From Eshraghiella sp051880035 (GTDB lineage: Bacteria; Bacillota; Clostridia; Lachnospirales; Lachnospiraceae): 64,000 nucleotides of DNA. The stretch lies in assembly GCA_051880035.1 (NCBI GenBank), contig JBJENE010000022.1, positions 1 through 64,000 of the forward strand, written 5' to 3'. The position numbers and the translations under genes are program-made. This document shows positions 25,792-34,340 of the stretch, one piece after another; positions within the stretch are counted from its first letter, which is position 1; every line of letters starts with the position of its first letter. The notes beneath the pieces are model-generated. The model saw only the letters and a list, made by a program, of their open reading frames with translations, was not told the DNA's origin and did no database searches.

Positions 25792-27612
25792 TTATTCAAC
25801 CGTAACCGACTTGGCAAGATTACGAGGCTGATCTACATCATTTCCTCTGAGAATTGATGTGTAATACGCAATAAGCTGAAGCGGCACGGATGCAACAATC
25901 GGCATAAGTAAAGGATCCGTCTCAGGAACTCTTATAATATAATCTGCAACATCCTCCCCAACAAGCGCATTCTTTCCGCATACAAGAACGACTTTGGCGC
26001 CACGGGCCTTAACTTCTTTAATATTGCTTACAATCTTTTCAAACAAGTCAGTCTGTGTGGCAACGGCAATTACAGGAGTCTGGTCGGTTATAAGTGCAAT
26101 AGGGCCGTGTTTAAGTTCTCCCGCAGCATACGCCTCAGAATGTATATAGGAAATTTCTTTAAGCTTCAGTGAACCTTCCATGCTGAGGGCATAATCCAGG
26201 CCTCTTCCTATATAGAGCATGCTTTCAGCATTCATTATTCTTGATGCCGCAAGCTGGGATTCCTGTTTATCCTTAAGGCATTCCTCAATAACCTCCGGTA
26301 TTCCGGTAAGCAATGACACATATTCCATGCATTTTTCTTTGGAAATAATTCCCTTTGCATATGCCAGCTTAAAAGCAAACAGATACATCATGGAAATCTG
26401 GACCGTAAATGCCTTGGTGGATGCCACGGAAATTTCCGGTCCTGCATGGGTATACATTACCATATCCGCTTCACGCGCAATTGATGAGCCTTTAACATTG
26501 ACAAGTGCAAGTGTTTTGGCTCCTTTTTCCTTTGAAATCTTCAACGCTTCCTTGGTATCCGCAGTCTCACCCGACTGGGAAATAAGGATAACCAGATCCC
26601 CCTCCTGTACAAGAGGATTCCTGTATCTGAATTCAGAAGCCATGTCTACAACAACAGGGACTCTGGCAATTTTTTCGATTACATATTTTCCTACCACACC
26701 TGCATGCATTGCAGTTCCGCAGGCAACGATATAGATGTTTCTATATGATGAAATCAACTCATCTGTAAGACCGCATTCGCTAAAATCAGGCATACCGTCC
26801 TTAATTCTCGGTGTAATTGTGGTGCGTATTGCTGTAGGCTGTTCATGAATTTCCTTAAGCATGAAATGCTCATATCCGCCCTTCATTGCAGCATCCGCAT
26901 CCCAGTCAGCTACCTGGACTTCTTTATGGACAGGTTCTTCATGGACATCACAGACAGAAACATCTTTGTCGGTAATTACCGCAATTTCATCCTGTTCAAG
27001 CAGATAATATTTTCTTGTATAGTTAAGAATTGCCGGAACATCAGATGCGATAAAATTCTCTCCGTCGCCAAGTCCTATAATAAGAGGACTGTCTTTACGA
27101 ACAGCATAAATCCTGTCCGGATAATCCCTGAACACAATTCCAAGAGCGTAGGAGCCTTCAATCTCCCCGATTACCTTTGCAATTGTCGCAACCGGATTTC
27201 CGTCATAATAATAATCCAGAAGCTTTGCAACCGTCTCGGTATCCGTCTGGCTGACAAAACTATATCCCTGATTAACAAGAAATTCTTTTATTTTGGCATA
27301 ATTCTCAATAATTCCGTTATGTACTATTGAAACTCTTTTATTGCCGTGAGGATGGGAATTGATATCGGACGGTTCCCCGTGCGTTGCCCATCTTGTATGT
27401 CCTATTCCGCAGTGTCCCTCAGGTTTTCCTTCGGTTTTCATCCGCTCAACAAGATTGTTAAGTTTTCCCTGACATTTTTCGACTTTAATTTTATTATTTT
27501 CAAAAACGGCAATTCCTGCAGAATCGTATCCGCGGTATTCAAGTTTTCTGAGTGCGTCCACCAGAACATCGGCACAATCCCGATGTCCCACATATCCGAC
27601 TATTCCACACAT
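25792..27612 (-). CDS. glmS: Glutamine-fructose-6-phosphate aminotransferase
   Basis: A 606-residue enzyme making glucosamine-6-phosphate from fructose-6-phosphate and glutamine, the entry to peptidoglycan amino sugars. The N-terminal glutaminase starts MCGIVGYVG with nucleophile Cys2, and has RGYDSAG and GHTRWATHG. Two SIS sugar isomerase domains follow (CGTAMHAG...SQSGETADT; GRGLDYALSMEGSLKLKEISY), and it ends in the family PRNLAKSVTVE. Full length. topB lies only 38 nt upstream, so there is no room for a glmS ribozyme. It is followed by the GlmU-like gene. Confidence 0.97.
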   Translation of the reverse strand: MCGIVGYVGHRDCADVLVDALRKLEYRGYDSAGIAVFENNKIKVEKCQGKLNNLVERMKTEGKPEGHCGIGHTRWATHGEPSDINSHPHGNKRVSIVHNGIIENYAKIKEFLVNQGYSFVSQTDTETVAKLLDYYYDGNPVATIAKVIGEIEGSYALGIVFRDYPDRIYAVRKDSPLIIGLGDGENFIASDVPAILNYTRKYYLLEQDEIAVITDKDVSVCDVHEEPVHKEVQVADWDADAAMKGGYEHFMLKEIHEQPTAIRTTITPRIKDGMPDFSECGLTDELISSYRNIYIVACGTAMHAGVVGKYVIEKIARVPVVVDMASEFRYRNPLVQEGDLVILISQSGETADTKEALKISKEKGAKTLALVNVKGSSIAREADMVMYTHAGPEISVASTKAFTVQISMMYLFAFKLAYAKGIISKEKCMEYVSLLTGIPEVIEECLKDKQESQLAASRIMNAESMLYIGRGLDYALSMEGSLKLKEISYIHSEAYAAGELKHGPIALITDQTPVIAVATQTDLFEKIVSNIKEVKARGAKVVLVCGKNALVGEDVADYIIRVPETDPLLMPIVASVPLQLIAYYTSILRGNDVDQPRNLAKSVTVE

Positions 27613-27650
27613 ATTTCTGCCTCCTTTATAAGCAGTATCGTAAGATATTT

Positions 27651-29681
27651 TTACTGTTTAGTTTTATAGTATGCTGATACTCTGTCAAAATACTCCTTAA
27701 GATTATACTCGTTATTCATAGACTTTACAAGGTTAGTATTTCTGACAATAAATGTCTCCAGCTTTTCAAGATATTCTTCTTTGGTTATGCTTCCGTCCGC
27801 AACAAGGGATAAACCCTTTTCCCAACTGGCTGTAAGTTTGGGATCCAGAAGCCTTGTAATTGAACAGTTTACAGTATCATATACTATCTCTCCCAGCTGT
27901 GAAGGGGTTATAATCTGGGTTTTGGAATTAAGCTTAATATATTCCTTGGTTATAAGCTTTTTGAGGATTTCCGCCCTTGTGGCACTTGTTCCTATTCCGC
28001 TTCCCTTAATCTGGGCTCTTAACTCTTCATCTTCAATAAGCTGACCTGCATTTTCCATTGCAAGAATCATGGAACCCGAATTATATCTTTTGGGAGGAGT
28101 GGTTTCTCCTTCTTTAATTGAAAATCCGTTACAGTTAAGGATATCTCCTTTTTTAATTTTCTTAAGCTTCTCCAGAAAAACGGTATCGCATCCGATACTT
28201 TCGTCCTGGCTACCGTCTTTAGCATCTTCCTTGGATTCGGTCTGGGAATTATCCTTTTTGTAGGACAGAACCTTAAGATAACCTTCCTCTGCCAGAACTT
28301 TAAAGTTGGCAAAGAAGCTTTCGTTATTCCGGTTTATAACAACTGCAACCTTTTTGTATACCGCAGCAGGATAAAATATACTTAAAAACCTTCTTACAAT
28401 GGCAAAATATATGCTTTTGCCGGCAGATGAAATGCTTTTAAGGTTAGCAAATCCCTGACCTGTAGGAATTATGGCATAATGGTCGGTAATCTGCTTGTCA
28501 TTAACATATCTTGTCTTGGCGATTCCTTTATATGTCTCTTTTTCAAAAATCTCATCCACAAAAGGCTTGTATTCGGAAAGATTTTTAAGTCCGCCCAGAT
28601 TCCTGTGGATTTCCTTTGCCACCGCCGTAGATAAAACCCTGGCATCTGTTCTCGGATATGTTACTAGCTTTTTCTCATAGAGCTCCTGGGTATATCTGAG
28701 TGTTTCGTCAGGATTCAGTTTAAAAAATCTTGAACAGTCATTCTGAAGCTCCGCCAGATTGTAAAGTAAAGGCGGCTGTTTCTTTTCATTTTTGTGTTCA
28801 ATGCTCTGTACAGTAAAATTGACAGGCTCCGGTTCCTCCATAAAAGATATCAATTCGGAGGCATGTCGCATTTCCTTAAATCCGTTTTCCTTGTAAAGAT
28901 ATGGTGATTCAAAATATTTGGAACCTTCAACCGCTCTCCACTCGGCATCGAATTTGCGGTCTTCCTCATCAAGGGAAATATCCGCAATCACACGATAAAA
29001 AGGTGTCTTAACAAAATCCCTGATTTCTCTTTCCCTTCTTACCACCATTCCGAGAACGCATGTCATTACCCGTCCCACAGCAATGGGAACCGGCTTCTCA
29101 CTTTTCATAAGGGATGAAACGGTTCTGCCGTACTTAAGGGTAAGCACTCTTGAAAAATTAATACCCATAAGATAGTCTTCTTTGGCCCTTAAATAGGCGG
29201 CATCCGAAAGGGAATCATACTCCGAAAGGTCTTTTGCTTCCTGTACGCCTCTTTTTATTTCCTCTTCGGTCTGTGAATCAATCCAGACACGCTTTCTTTT
29301 TTTGCCGGAAACTCCGGACATCTGCTCAACAAGCCGGTAGATATATTCTCCTTCTCTTCCCGAGTCGGTGCAGACATAAATCGTGTCCACATCCTCCCTG
29401 TTTAGAAGTCCTGAGACAATTTTAAACTGTTTTTTAACTGATTCTATAACCTCATATTTCCATTCCTTCGGAATAAAAGGCAGTGTATCCATACGCCATT
29501 TTTTCAGTGCCTCGTCATATTTTTCAGGATAACTCATTGTAACAAGATGTCCTACGCACCATGTGAAAACCGAATCATCCGATTCGGAATAACCGTCGTG
29601 CTTTGAAGAGGACTGTCCCAATGCTTTCATAAATTCCTGCGCAACACTGGGTTTTTCGGCAATATATAAACTCTTTGACAT
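27651..29681 (-). CDS. topB: DNA topoisomerase III
   Basis: A 676-residue type IA topoisomerase that decatenates DNA by single-strand passage. It opens with the Toprim domain (LYIAEKPSVAQEFMKAL; later TDSGREGEYIYR), then the catalytic Tyr in KLVTYPRTDARVLS, ITDHYAIIPTG, and the C-terminal GIGTSATRAEIL...TPSQLGEIVYD motif. No C-terminal zinc ribbons are present, as is common for TopB of Firmicutes. It lies 13 nt after an ATPase gene. A housekeeping copy rather than a mobile-element TopB is likely because the neighbours are all core genes. Confidence 0.95.
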   Translation of the reverse strand: MSKSLYIAEKPSVAQEFMKALGQSSSKHDGYSESDDSVFTWCVGHLVTMSYPEKYDEALKKWRMDTLPFIPKEWKYEVIESVKKQFKIVSGLLNREDVDTIYVCTDSGREGEYIYRLVEQMSGVSGKKRKRVWIDSQTEEEIKRGVQEAKDLSEYDSLSDAAYLRAKEDYLMGINFSRVLTLKYGRTVSSLMKSEKPVPIAVGRVMTCVLGMVVRREREIRDFVKTPFYRVIADISLDEEDRKFDAEWRAVEGSKYFESPYLYKENGFKEMRHASELISFMEEPEPVNFTVQSIEHKNEKKQPPLLYNLAELQNDCSRFFKLNPDETLRYTQELYEKKLVTYPRTDARVLSTAVAKEIHRNLGGLKNLSEYKPFVDEIFEKETYKGIAKTRYVNDKQITDHYAIIPTGQGFANLKSISSAGKSIYFAIVRRFLSIFYPAAVYKKVAVVINRNNESFFANFKVLAEEGYLKVLSYKKDNSQTESKEDAKDGSQDESIGCDTVFLEKLKKIKKGDILNCNGFSIKEGETTPPKRYNSGSMILAMENAGQLIEDEELRAQIKGSGIGTSATRAEILKKLITKEYIKLNSKTQIITPSQLGEIVYDTVNCSITRLLDPKLTASWEKGLSLVADGSITKEEYLEKLETFIVRNTNLVKSMNNEYNLKEYFDRVSAYYKTKQ

Positions 29682-29694
29682 AAAATTTCTCTTT

Positions 29695-31050
29695 CTACAA
29701 ATCTTCTATTCTGATTCTTACAAGATCATCGTCCTGTATTGACATGATTTCTTCAGAAAATCCCCGGGATGAAAACAGATAATACTGCCCTGCATTAATT
29801 CCCGCCAGATTTACATTCTCCTTAAGGGTCTCTAAATCTTTCAATGTCACCGGTTCATTGCCTGTATATGCCTGACCGACAATTCCGTTACCGGCTTCAT
29901 CTTCAAAAATAAGATGTATATCCCCTGTTTTACCGTACCAGCGTCCTTTTCTCTCCACATTATACTTAAGCCTGCCCATTGAAGACATTATTTCCAGGAA
30001 CTCTCCCGCAACTTTGATAAATGCTTCCTGCATATATTCATCAAATCCCGGTGCAATGTATCTGTCATAAAATTCTTCCGGTGCAATGCTGTTAAGCAGG
30101 CCTGCATAAGGATATACGAACCTGAACCAGAAATTAATAAAATCATCCTTGATTCTGTAAAGTCCTTTTCTTGTCAGCTCATTACCTCCGGCATCATATG
30201 AAAAGACTTTTTCCACAATCTCACGCTCAATAAGGTTTTTGAGGTAAACACTTATTTTGTCTCTGCCAAATCCCGTATATTCATGTATTTCATTAAGCTT
30301 CTGCAGTCCTGTGGCAATGCATTTAAGTATCGTATTATATACAGAACTTTCACGGAATTCATCCTTTATAAAGTTTTCCGCTTCATTCCTGAAAATTCCG
30401 TCATTGCGAAGAAAAAGTCTGCATATATTATCCCTGATGCTTTCATTGGGATTCCATCTGTTAAGGTATAACGGAACCCCTCCCGTGACTCCGTAGCAAT
30501 GCAGAATCATGGTTGTGCTGCATTTAGGATACAGACTGACCATATCAGAATAATTAAACTCTTTAAGCTTTATAAAGGCGTTAATGGCCATTGCTGACAT
30601 ACCAATGGTTTTGACCATTGAATTTTCAATCCAGGAGACGGATGAACTGGTAAGAATAACCATTACCTTTAACCCGGGATTTTTCGTTCTGACAAATGCC
30701 GCCACTGCTTCCATAAAGCTGTCATCGACTTTAACAATATGCTGAAAATCTTCAATTACCAGTAAAAGTCTGTTGCCGGCTGCTGTTGTAAGACCGGAAA
30801 AAATCCCCTGATAACCGGAAGCTTCCTTGTAATCCGGAAACTGTTCTTTAATAACGCGGTTAAAGCTGTTAATCATCTCAAAGGCCACTGAAGGAGCAGC
30901 ATGGAAATATATGTGGCTTTTATCTTTGATAAATTCTTTAATCAGTTCCGTCTTTCCGATTCCGTAGCGGCCGTACAATACGGAAAGATTGTTTTTATCC
31001 GATTCATAATAACCGGTTAATGTATTAAGCTGTTCCTCTCTTCCTATCAT
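29695..31050 (-). CDS. Archaeal-type AAA ATPase with DUF234-like C-terminus
   Basis: A 451-residue protein. The start MIGREEQLNTL (ATG at 31050) is preferred over an ATG four codons upstream because a GGTGA site precedes it. It has a Walker A VLYGRYGIGKTE (near residue 30), Walker B LLVIEDFQHI, and a winged-helix region (about 250-290). The C-terminus, FINFWFRFVYP and following, resembles DUF234 with a weak nuclease-like fold. These ATPase_2/DUF234 proteins are widespread in anaerobes and their function is unknown; a regulatory or defence role has been guessed. It sits between an HD nucleotidase and topB. Confidence 0.85.
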   Translation of the reverse strand: MIGREEQLNTLTGYYESDKNNLSVLYGRYGIGKTELIKEFIKDKSHIYFHAAPSVAFEMINSFNRVIKEQFPDYKEASGYQGIFSGLTTAAGNRLLLVIEDFQHIVKVDDSFMEAVAAFVRTKNPGLKVMVILTSSSVSWIENSMVKTIGMSAMAINAFIKLKEFNYSDMVSLYPKCSTTMILHCYGVTGGVPLYLNRWNPNESIRDNICRLFLRNDGIFRNEAENFIKDEFRESSVYNTILKCIATGLQKLNEIHEYTGFGRDKISVYLKNLIEREIVEKVFSYDAGGNELTRKGLYRIKDDFINFWFRFVYPYAGLLNSIAPEEFYDRYIAPGFDEYMQEAFIKVAGEFLEIMSSMGRLKYNVERKGRWYGKTGDIHLIFEDEAGNGIVGQAYTGNEPVTLKDLETLKENVNLAGINAGQYYLFSSRGFSEEIMSIQDDDLVRIRIEDL

Positions 31051-31073
31051 TATGTCACCCATCTTCCGTTATA

Positions 31074-31658
31074 TTATTTGGATTCATCCAGTGTAAGCAG
31101 ATATGCAGGTATGAATTTCTCCATAAAAAAATCAACTTCCGGCATATGCATGTCTTTTATAATTGTTACAATGGATTCTCCCGCTTTCTCAAAATCACAA
31201 TTGCCCATTCTCTGCTCTTCAATGCATTTGATATATGCCGAAATCTTATCTGCTGCCTTTACAAATTTCCACAGTTCCCTTTCTTTTGGAGTATCTGCAA
31301 GAATGGAGTCATATATCGGTTGCATTTCCTCCGGGAGGCCTTTTAAAAGCTCGTCCTTGGCTACCGATTCAACTTCCTTATAAGCTTCCCTGATTACAGG
31401 ATTATAATATTTAACCGGAGTAGGCATATCACCGGTAATTATTTCGGTAGCATCATGGTACATTCCCATAAGAGCAAGTCTGTCAGCATTTATGGTGCCG
31501 TTAAAATATGTATTATTAATTACACCTAATGCATGGGCTATCATTGCTACATCAAGGCTGTGCTCACTTATATTCTCGTTAAGTGTGTTTCGCATCAATC
31601 CCCACCGGTTGATGTATTTCATACGCGACATCATCGCAAAAAAATGATTATCTCTCAT
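31074..31658 (-). CDS. HD-domain 5'-nucleotidase (YfbR-like)
   Basis: A 194-residue HD phosphohydrolase. Metal ligands are seen in NISEHSLDVAMIAHAL (His), GMYHDATEIITGDMPTPVKYY (His-Asp) and LWKFVKAADKISAYIKC (Asp). These match the YfbR family, which dephosphorylates deoxynucleoside monophosphates, with the characteristic DMPTPVKY segment. Length matches the family. It lies 11 nt after galM in the same direction and 24 nt before the ATPase gene. Confidence 0.92.
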   Translation of the reverse strand: MRDNHFFAMMSRMKYINRWGLMRNTLNENISEHSLDVAMIAHALGVINNTYFNGTINADRLALMGMYHDATEIITGDMPTPVKYYNPVIREAYKEVESVAKDELLKGLPEEMQPIYDSILADTPKERELWKFVKAADKISAYIKCIEEQRMGNCDFEKAGESIVTIIKDMHMPEVDFFMEKFIPAYLLTLDESK

Positions 31659-31668
31659 ACCAATCCTC

Positions 31669-32733
31669 TTATTCCATTACCGAAAAATGATATACCGTAC
31701 AGTAGTTGAACTGCTCTCCTGCCTTAACTACAGGCGAAGGAAACTGCGGCTGGTTAATCGCATCAGGATAAAACTGTGTTTCAAAGGCAACTCCGCATCT
31801 CGGATGATATACTGCGCCGTCTTTACCCGGATTCTTCTCATTAATGAAATTACCTGTATACATCTGAAGGCCCGGCAAATCAGTAAAAATGTCCATAACC
31901 CTTCCTGTTTTCTCACATACAACCTTTGCAACAAGCTCTACACTCTCGCCATTGGTCTTAAGACAGAAATTATGGTCGTAACCGCCGCATCTGTTAAGAG
32001 GTTCGTACTCTGCGTCAATCTCGTCTCCGATGCGCTTAAGCTGTCTGAAATCAAGAGGAGTGCCGCTTACATCTCTTATTTCTCCTGTGGTAACCACTCC
32101 GTCGGCACCGAAAGTAAATCCTTCCGCATCAATCCAGACAAGTTCGTCCTCAATGCTTCCTGATTTATGTCCGCCCAGATTGAAATATGAATGATTGGTC
32201 ATATTTACAATTGTATCGGCATCACTTACACCGTTATATTCGATTACTACGGAATCATCCTCCGTAAGTACATAAGAAACACTTATATTAAGATTACCTG
32301 GCATTCCCTGGTCCCCATCCGGACTGAAAAGAGAAAATTCAACTCCCTGTCCTTCTTCATCGTCAATAATCTCGCCCTTCCAGAGTCTTGTATAGTAAGA
32401 ATCAGGACCGCTGTGAAGATTGTGTCCGGAATCATTATCCGCAAGATTGTATTCTATACCATTCAATACAAAACGGTGTTTGCATATACGGTTGGCATTT
32501 CTTCCCACGGTAGCACCGAATGCATCATAGCTTTCGGTCTCGTAATGGTCTCCGCTGTCAAGACCCAGAACCACATCATCCATATTGCCATCCTTGTCAG
32601 CCACAATCATTGACACCCAGATAGCTCCCATATCCGTAAGTTTAAGTACTGTGTTGTTCCTGTTGGTAATTGTATATAACTTAATTTCCTTTCCATCTTT
32701 CGTTGTTCCGTAAGGTTCTACTTTAATTGACAT
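31669..32733 (-). CDS. galM: Aldose 1-epimerase (mutarotase)
   Basis: A 354-residue enzyme that interconverts alpha and beta anomers of aldoses such as galactose. Motifs: ATVGRNANRI, SGHNLHSGP, the catalytic-His segment NMTNHSYFNLGGH, RCGGYDHNF, and the catalytic Glu in GVAFETQFYPDAINQP. First gene of a run with the HD nucleotidase, and it has its own strong promoter (32776-32804). No other galactose genes are in the window. Confidence 0.95.
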   Translation of the reverse strand: MSIKVEPYGTTKDGKEIKLYTITNRNNTVLKLTDMGAIWVSMIVADKDGNMDDVVLGLDSGDHYETESYDAFGATVGRNANRICKHRFVLNGIEYNLADNDSGHNLHSGPDSYYTRLWKGEIIDDEEGQGVEFSLFSPDGDQGMPGNLNISVSYVLTEDDSVVIEYNGVSDADTIVNMTNHSYFNLGGHKSGSIEDELVWIDAEGFTFGADGVVTTGEIRDVSGTPLDFRQLKRIGDEIDAEYEPLNRCGGYDHNFCLKTNGESVELVAKVVCEKTGRVMDIFTDLPGLQMYTGNFINEKNPGKDGAVYHPRCGVAFETQFYPDAINQPQFPSPVVKAGEQFNYCTVYHFSVME

Positions 32734-32775
32734 GTTATTTTCTCCTTTTATTTTGTTAAATCATAATTTAAATTT

Positions 32776-32804
32776 ATTTTATCAAAATTATGTTCCAAAT
32801 GCAA
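32776..32804 (-). promoter_or_regulatory. Promoter of galM
   Basis: Minus strand TTGCAT (32804-32799), a 17-nt spacer and TAAAAT (32781-32776), with TGA just before the -10 as in extended -10 boxes. It lies 43 nt before the galM start codon. Confidence 0.65.
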
Positions 32805-32815
32805 TGAAAACAAGA

Positions 32816-32855
32816 CAAAATACAGCACCGTATTCTTAATGAACACAGTGCTGTA
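32816..32855 (-). terminator. Terminator after the PilZ gene
   Basis: A 15-bp stem with 13 matches (tacagcaccgtattc / gaacacagtgctgta) and a 5-nt loop, followed on the minus strand by TTTTG. It begins 8 nt after the PilZ stop codon and ends before the galM promoter. Confidence 0.8.
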
Positions 32856-32863
32856 TGTTTGTT

Positions 32864-33241
32864 TTATGTCTCGCTGATTATCTGGTATACATCAATCTTG
32901 AACTGGTCCCCCGGACTCATTCCGATGAATTTGCATCCGTAAAGGATTTCATCCGAATTTTCGATTTTTTCCATTCTTACAATCTGAATTACCACATTAA
33001 ATGTCTCTTTGGTCCATATAACCACATCTGCGTCATAATATGAACTAAGAGGCAGATTCTCCACTGTACGGAACGCCATTCCGCCTTTAGATATATTAAC
33101 AACGGTAACATCAAAGGCATCTTCATTCAGTTCATAAGCAGCCTTTCCGCTTTTAATGGACTTAAGTTTAATGGTGGCATTAATTCCGATTCGCTTTGCC
33201 CATCTTTTTTCTGTTGCTCCGCTTCCGAATGTACTTTCCAT
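32864..33241 (-). CDS. PilZ-domain protein, probable cyclic-di-GMP receptor
   Basis: A 125-residue stand-alone PilZ domain. Both ligand-binding motifs are intact: RWAKR (RxxxR, residues about 14-18) and NISKGG (NxSxxG, about 62-67), so it should bind cyclic di-GMP. There is no output domain, so it must act through a partner. It follows queA by 28 nt and may be read through from it, then ends in its own terminator. No diguanylate cyclase or flagellar gene is in the window, so the process it controls is unknown. Confidence 0.87.
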   Translation of the reverse strand: MESTFGSGATEKRWAKRIGINATIKLKSIKSGKAAYELNEDAFDVTVVNISKGGMAFRTVENLPLSSYYDADVVIWTKETFNVVIQIVRMEKIENSDEILYGCKFIGMSPGDQFKIDVYQIISET

Positions 33242-33269
33242 ATATACCCTCCTAACTTTATCAAAACAG

Positions 33270-34295
33270 TTATTTTATAAACATGGCATCACCAAAACTA
33301 AAGAAGCGGTACCGCTCCTTTACGGCCTCATTATATGCTGCCATTATATTGTCCCTGCCGGCAAGAGCCGATACAAGCATAAGCAATGTAGACTCAGGAA
33401 GATGGAAGTTGGTAATAAGACAGTCTATAGCCTTAAACTTATATCCCGGATAAATAAATATATCCGTATCGCCACAGGCTGCAGGAATTGTTCCGTCCGA
33501 AAGTGCAGCCGACTCAAGTGTTCTGCAGCTTGTTGTTCCCACAGAAATTATTCTTCCGCCGTTCTGCCTTGCCATGTTGATTTTATCTGCTTCCGACTGT
33601 TCTATGCAAAAATACTCTGAATGCATATGGTGTGTTTCGATTTTGTTGACTTTGACCGGTCTGAATGTTCCAAGTCCCACATGCAGTGTTACGGTAGCAA
33701 TAACAACACCTTTTTCCCTGATTCTCTGCAGAAGTTCTTTTGTAAAATGAAGTCCGGCAGTAGGAGCCGCCGCAGAGCCTTCGTGTCTGGCATACACAGT
33801 CTGATATCTGTTTTTATCCTGAAGCTTATGTGTAATATAAGGAGGAAGAGGCATCTGTCCAAGTCTGTCCAGAATTTCCTCAAAAATCCCGTCATAAGTA
33901 AATCTTATAAGACGGTTTCCGTCCTCAACCACATCAACAATCTCTCCCGTAAGCACTCCTTCACCGAATTCTATAACAGCACCCGGTCTTGCTTTTTTAC
34001 CCGGCTTAACAAGGCATTCCCAAGTATCATTCTCCATCCTCTTTAATAATAGCACTTCTATCGCGGCTTGGGTATCTTTTTTTACGCCGAGTAGCCTTGC
34101 AGGTATAACTTTAGTATCATTTAATACAAGGCAATCCCCCGGATTAAGGTAATCAATGATATCTGAAAATATTTTATGCTCAAATTCACCGGTATTTTTG
34201 TCAAGAACAAGAAGCCTTGATGATGCTCTGTCCTCTAACGGGGCCTGAGCTATAAGTTCCTGTGGAAGCTCATAAAAAAATTCTTTTAATTCCAT
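33270..34295 (-). CDS. queA: S-adenosylmethionine:tRNA ribosyltransferase-isomerase
   Basis: A 341-residue enzyme that adds the ribosyl part of SAM to preQ1-tRNA, forming epoxyqueuosine. Signature segments: FFYELPQELIAQ.PLEDRASSRLLV at the start, LNDTKVIPARL, YQTVYA...GSAAAPTAGLHFT and HVGLGTFRPV, and the late NFHLPESTLLMLVSA. Full length. It works in the same pathway as tgt (20999-22129). It lies 45 nt downstream of pheT and may be partly co-transcribed with pheST. Confidence 0.97.
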   Translation of the reverse strand: MELKEFFYELPQELIAQAPLEDRASSRLLVLDKNTGEFEHKIFSDIIDYLNPGDCLVLNDTKVIPARLLGVKKDTQAAIEVLLLKRMENDTWECLVKPGKKARPGAVIEFGEGVLTGEIVDVVEDGNRLIRFTYDGIFEEILDRLGQMPLPPYITHKLQDKNRYQTVYARHEGSAAAPTAGLHFTKELLQRIREKGVVIATVTLHVGLGTFRPVKVNKIETHHMHSEYFCIEQSEADKINMARQNGGRIISVGTTSCRTLESAALSDGTIPAACGDTDIFIYPGYKFKAIDCLITNFHLPESTLLMLVSALAGRDNIMAAYNEAVKERYRFFSFGDAMFIK

Positions 34296-34340
34296 ATTTT
34301 GAATATATTCCTTTTCTTTTCAATACAGACATTGATAGTT

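Noticed and set aside
27613..27650. glmS ribozyme upstream of glmS
   Set aside because: Only 38 nt separate topB and glmS, too short for the ribozyme core, and none of its conserved sequence is seen.
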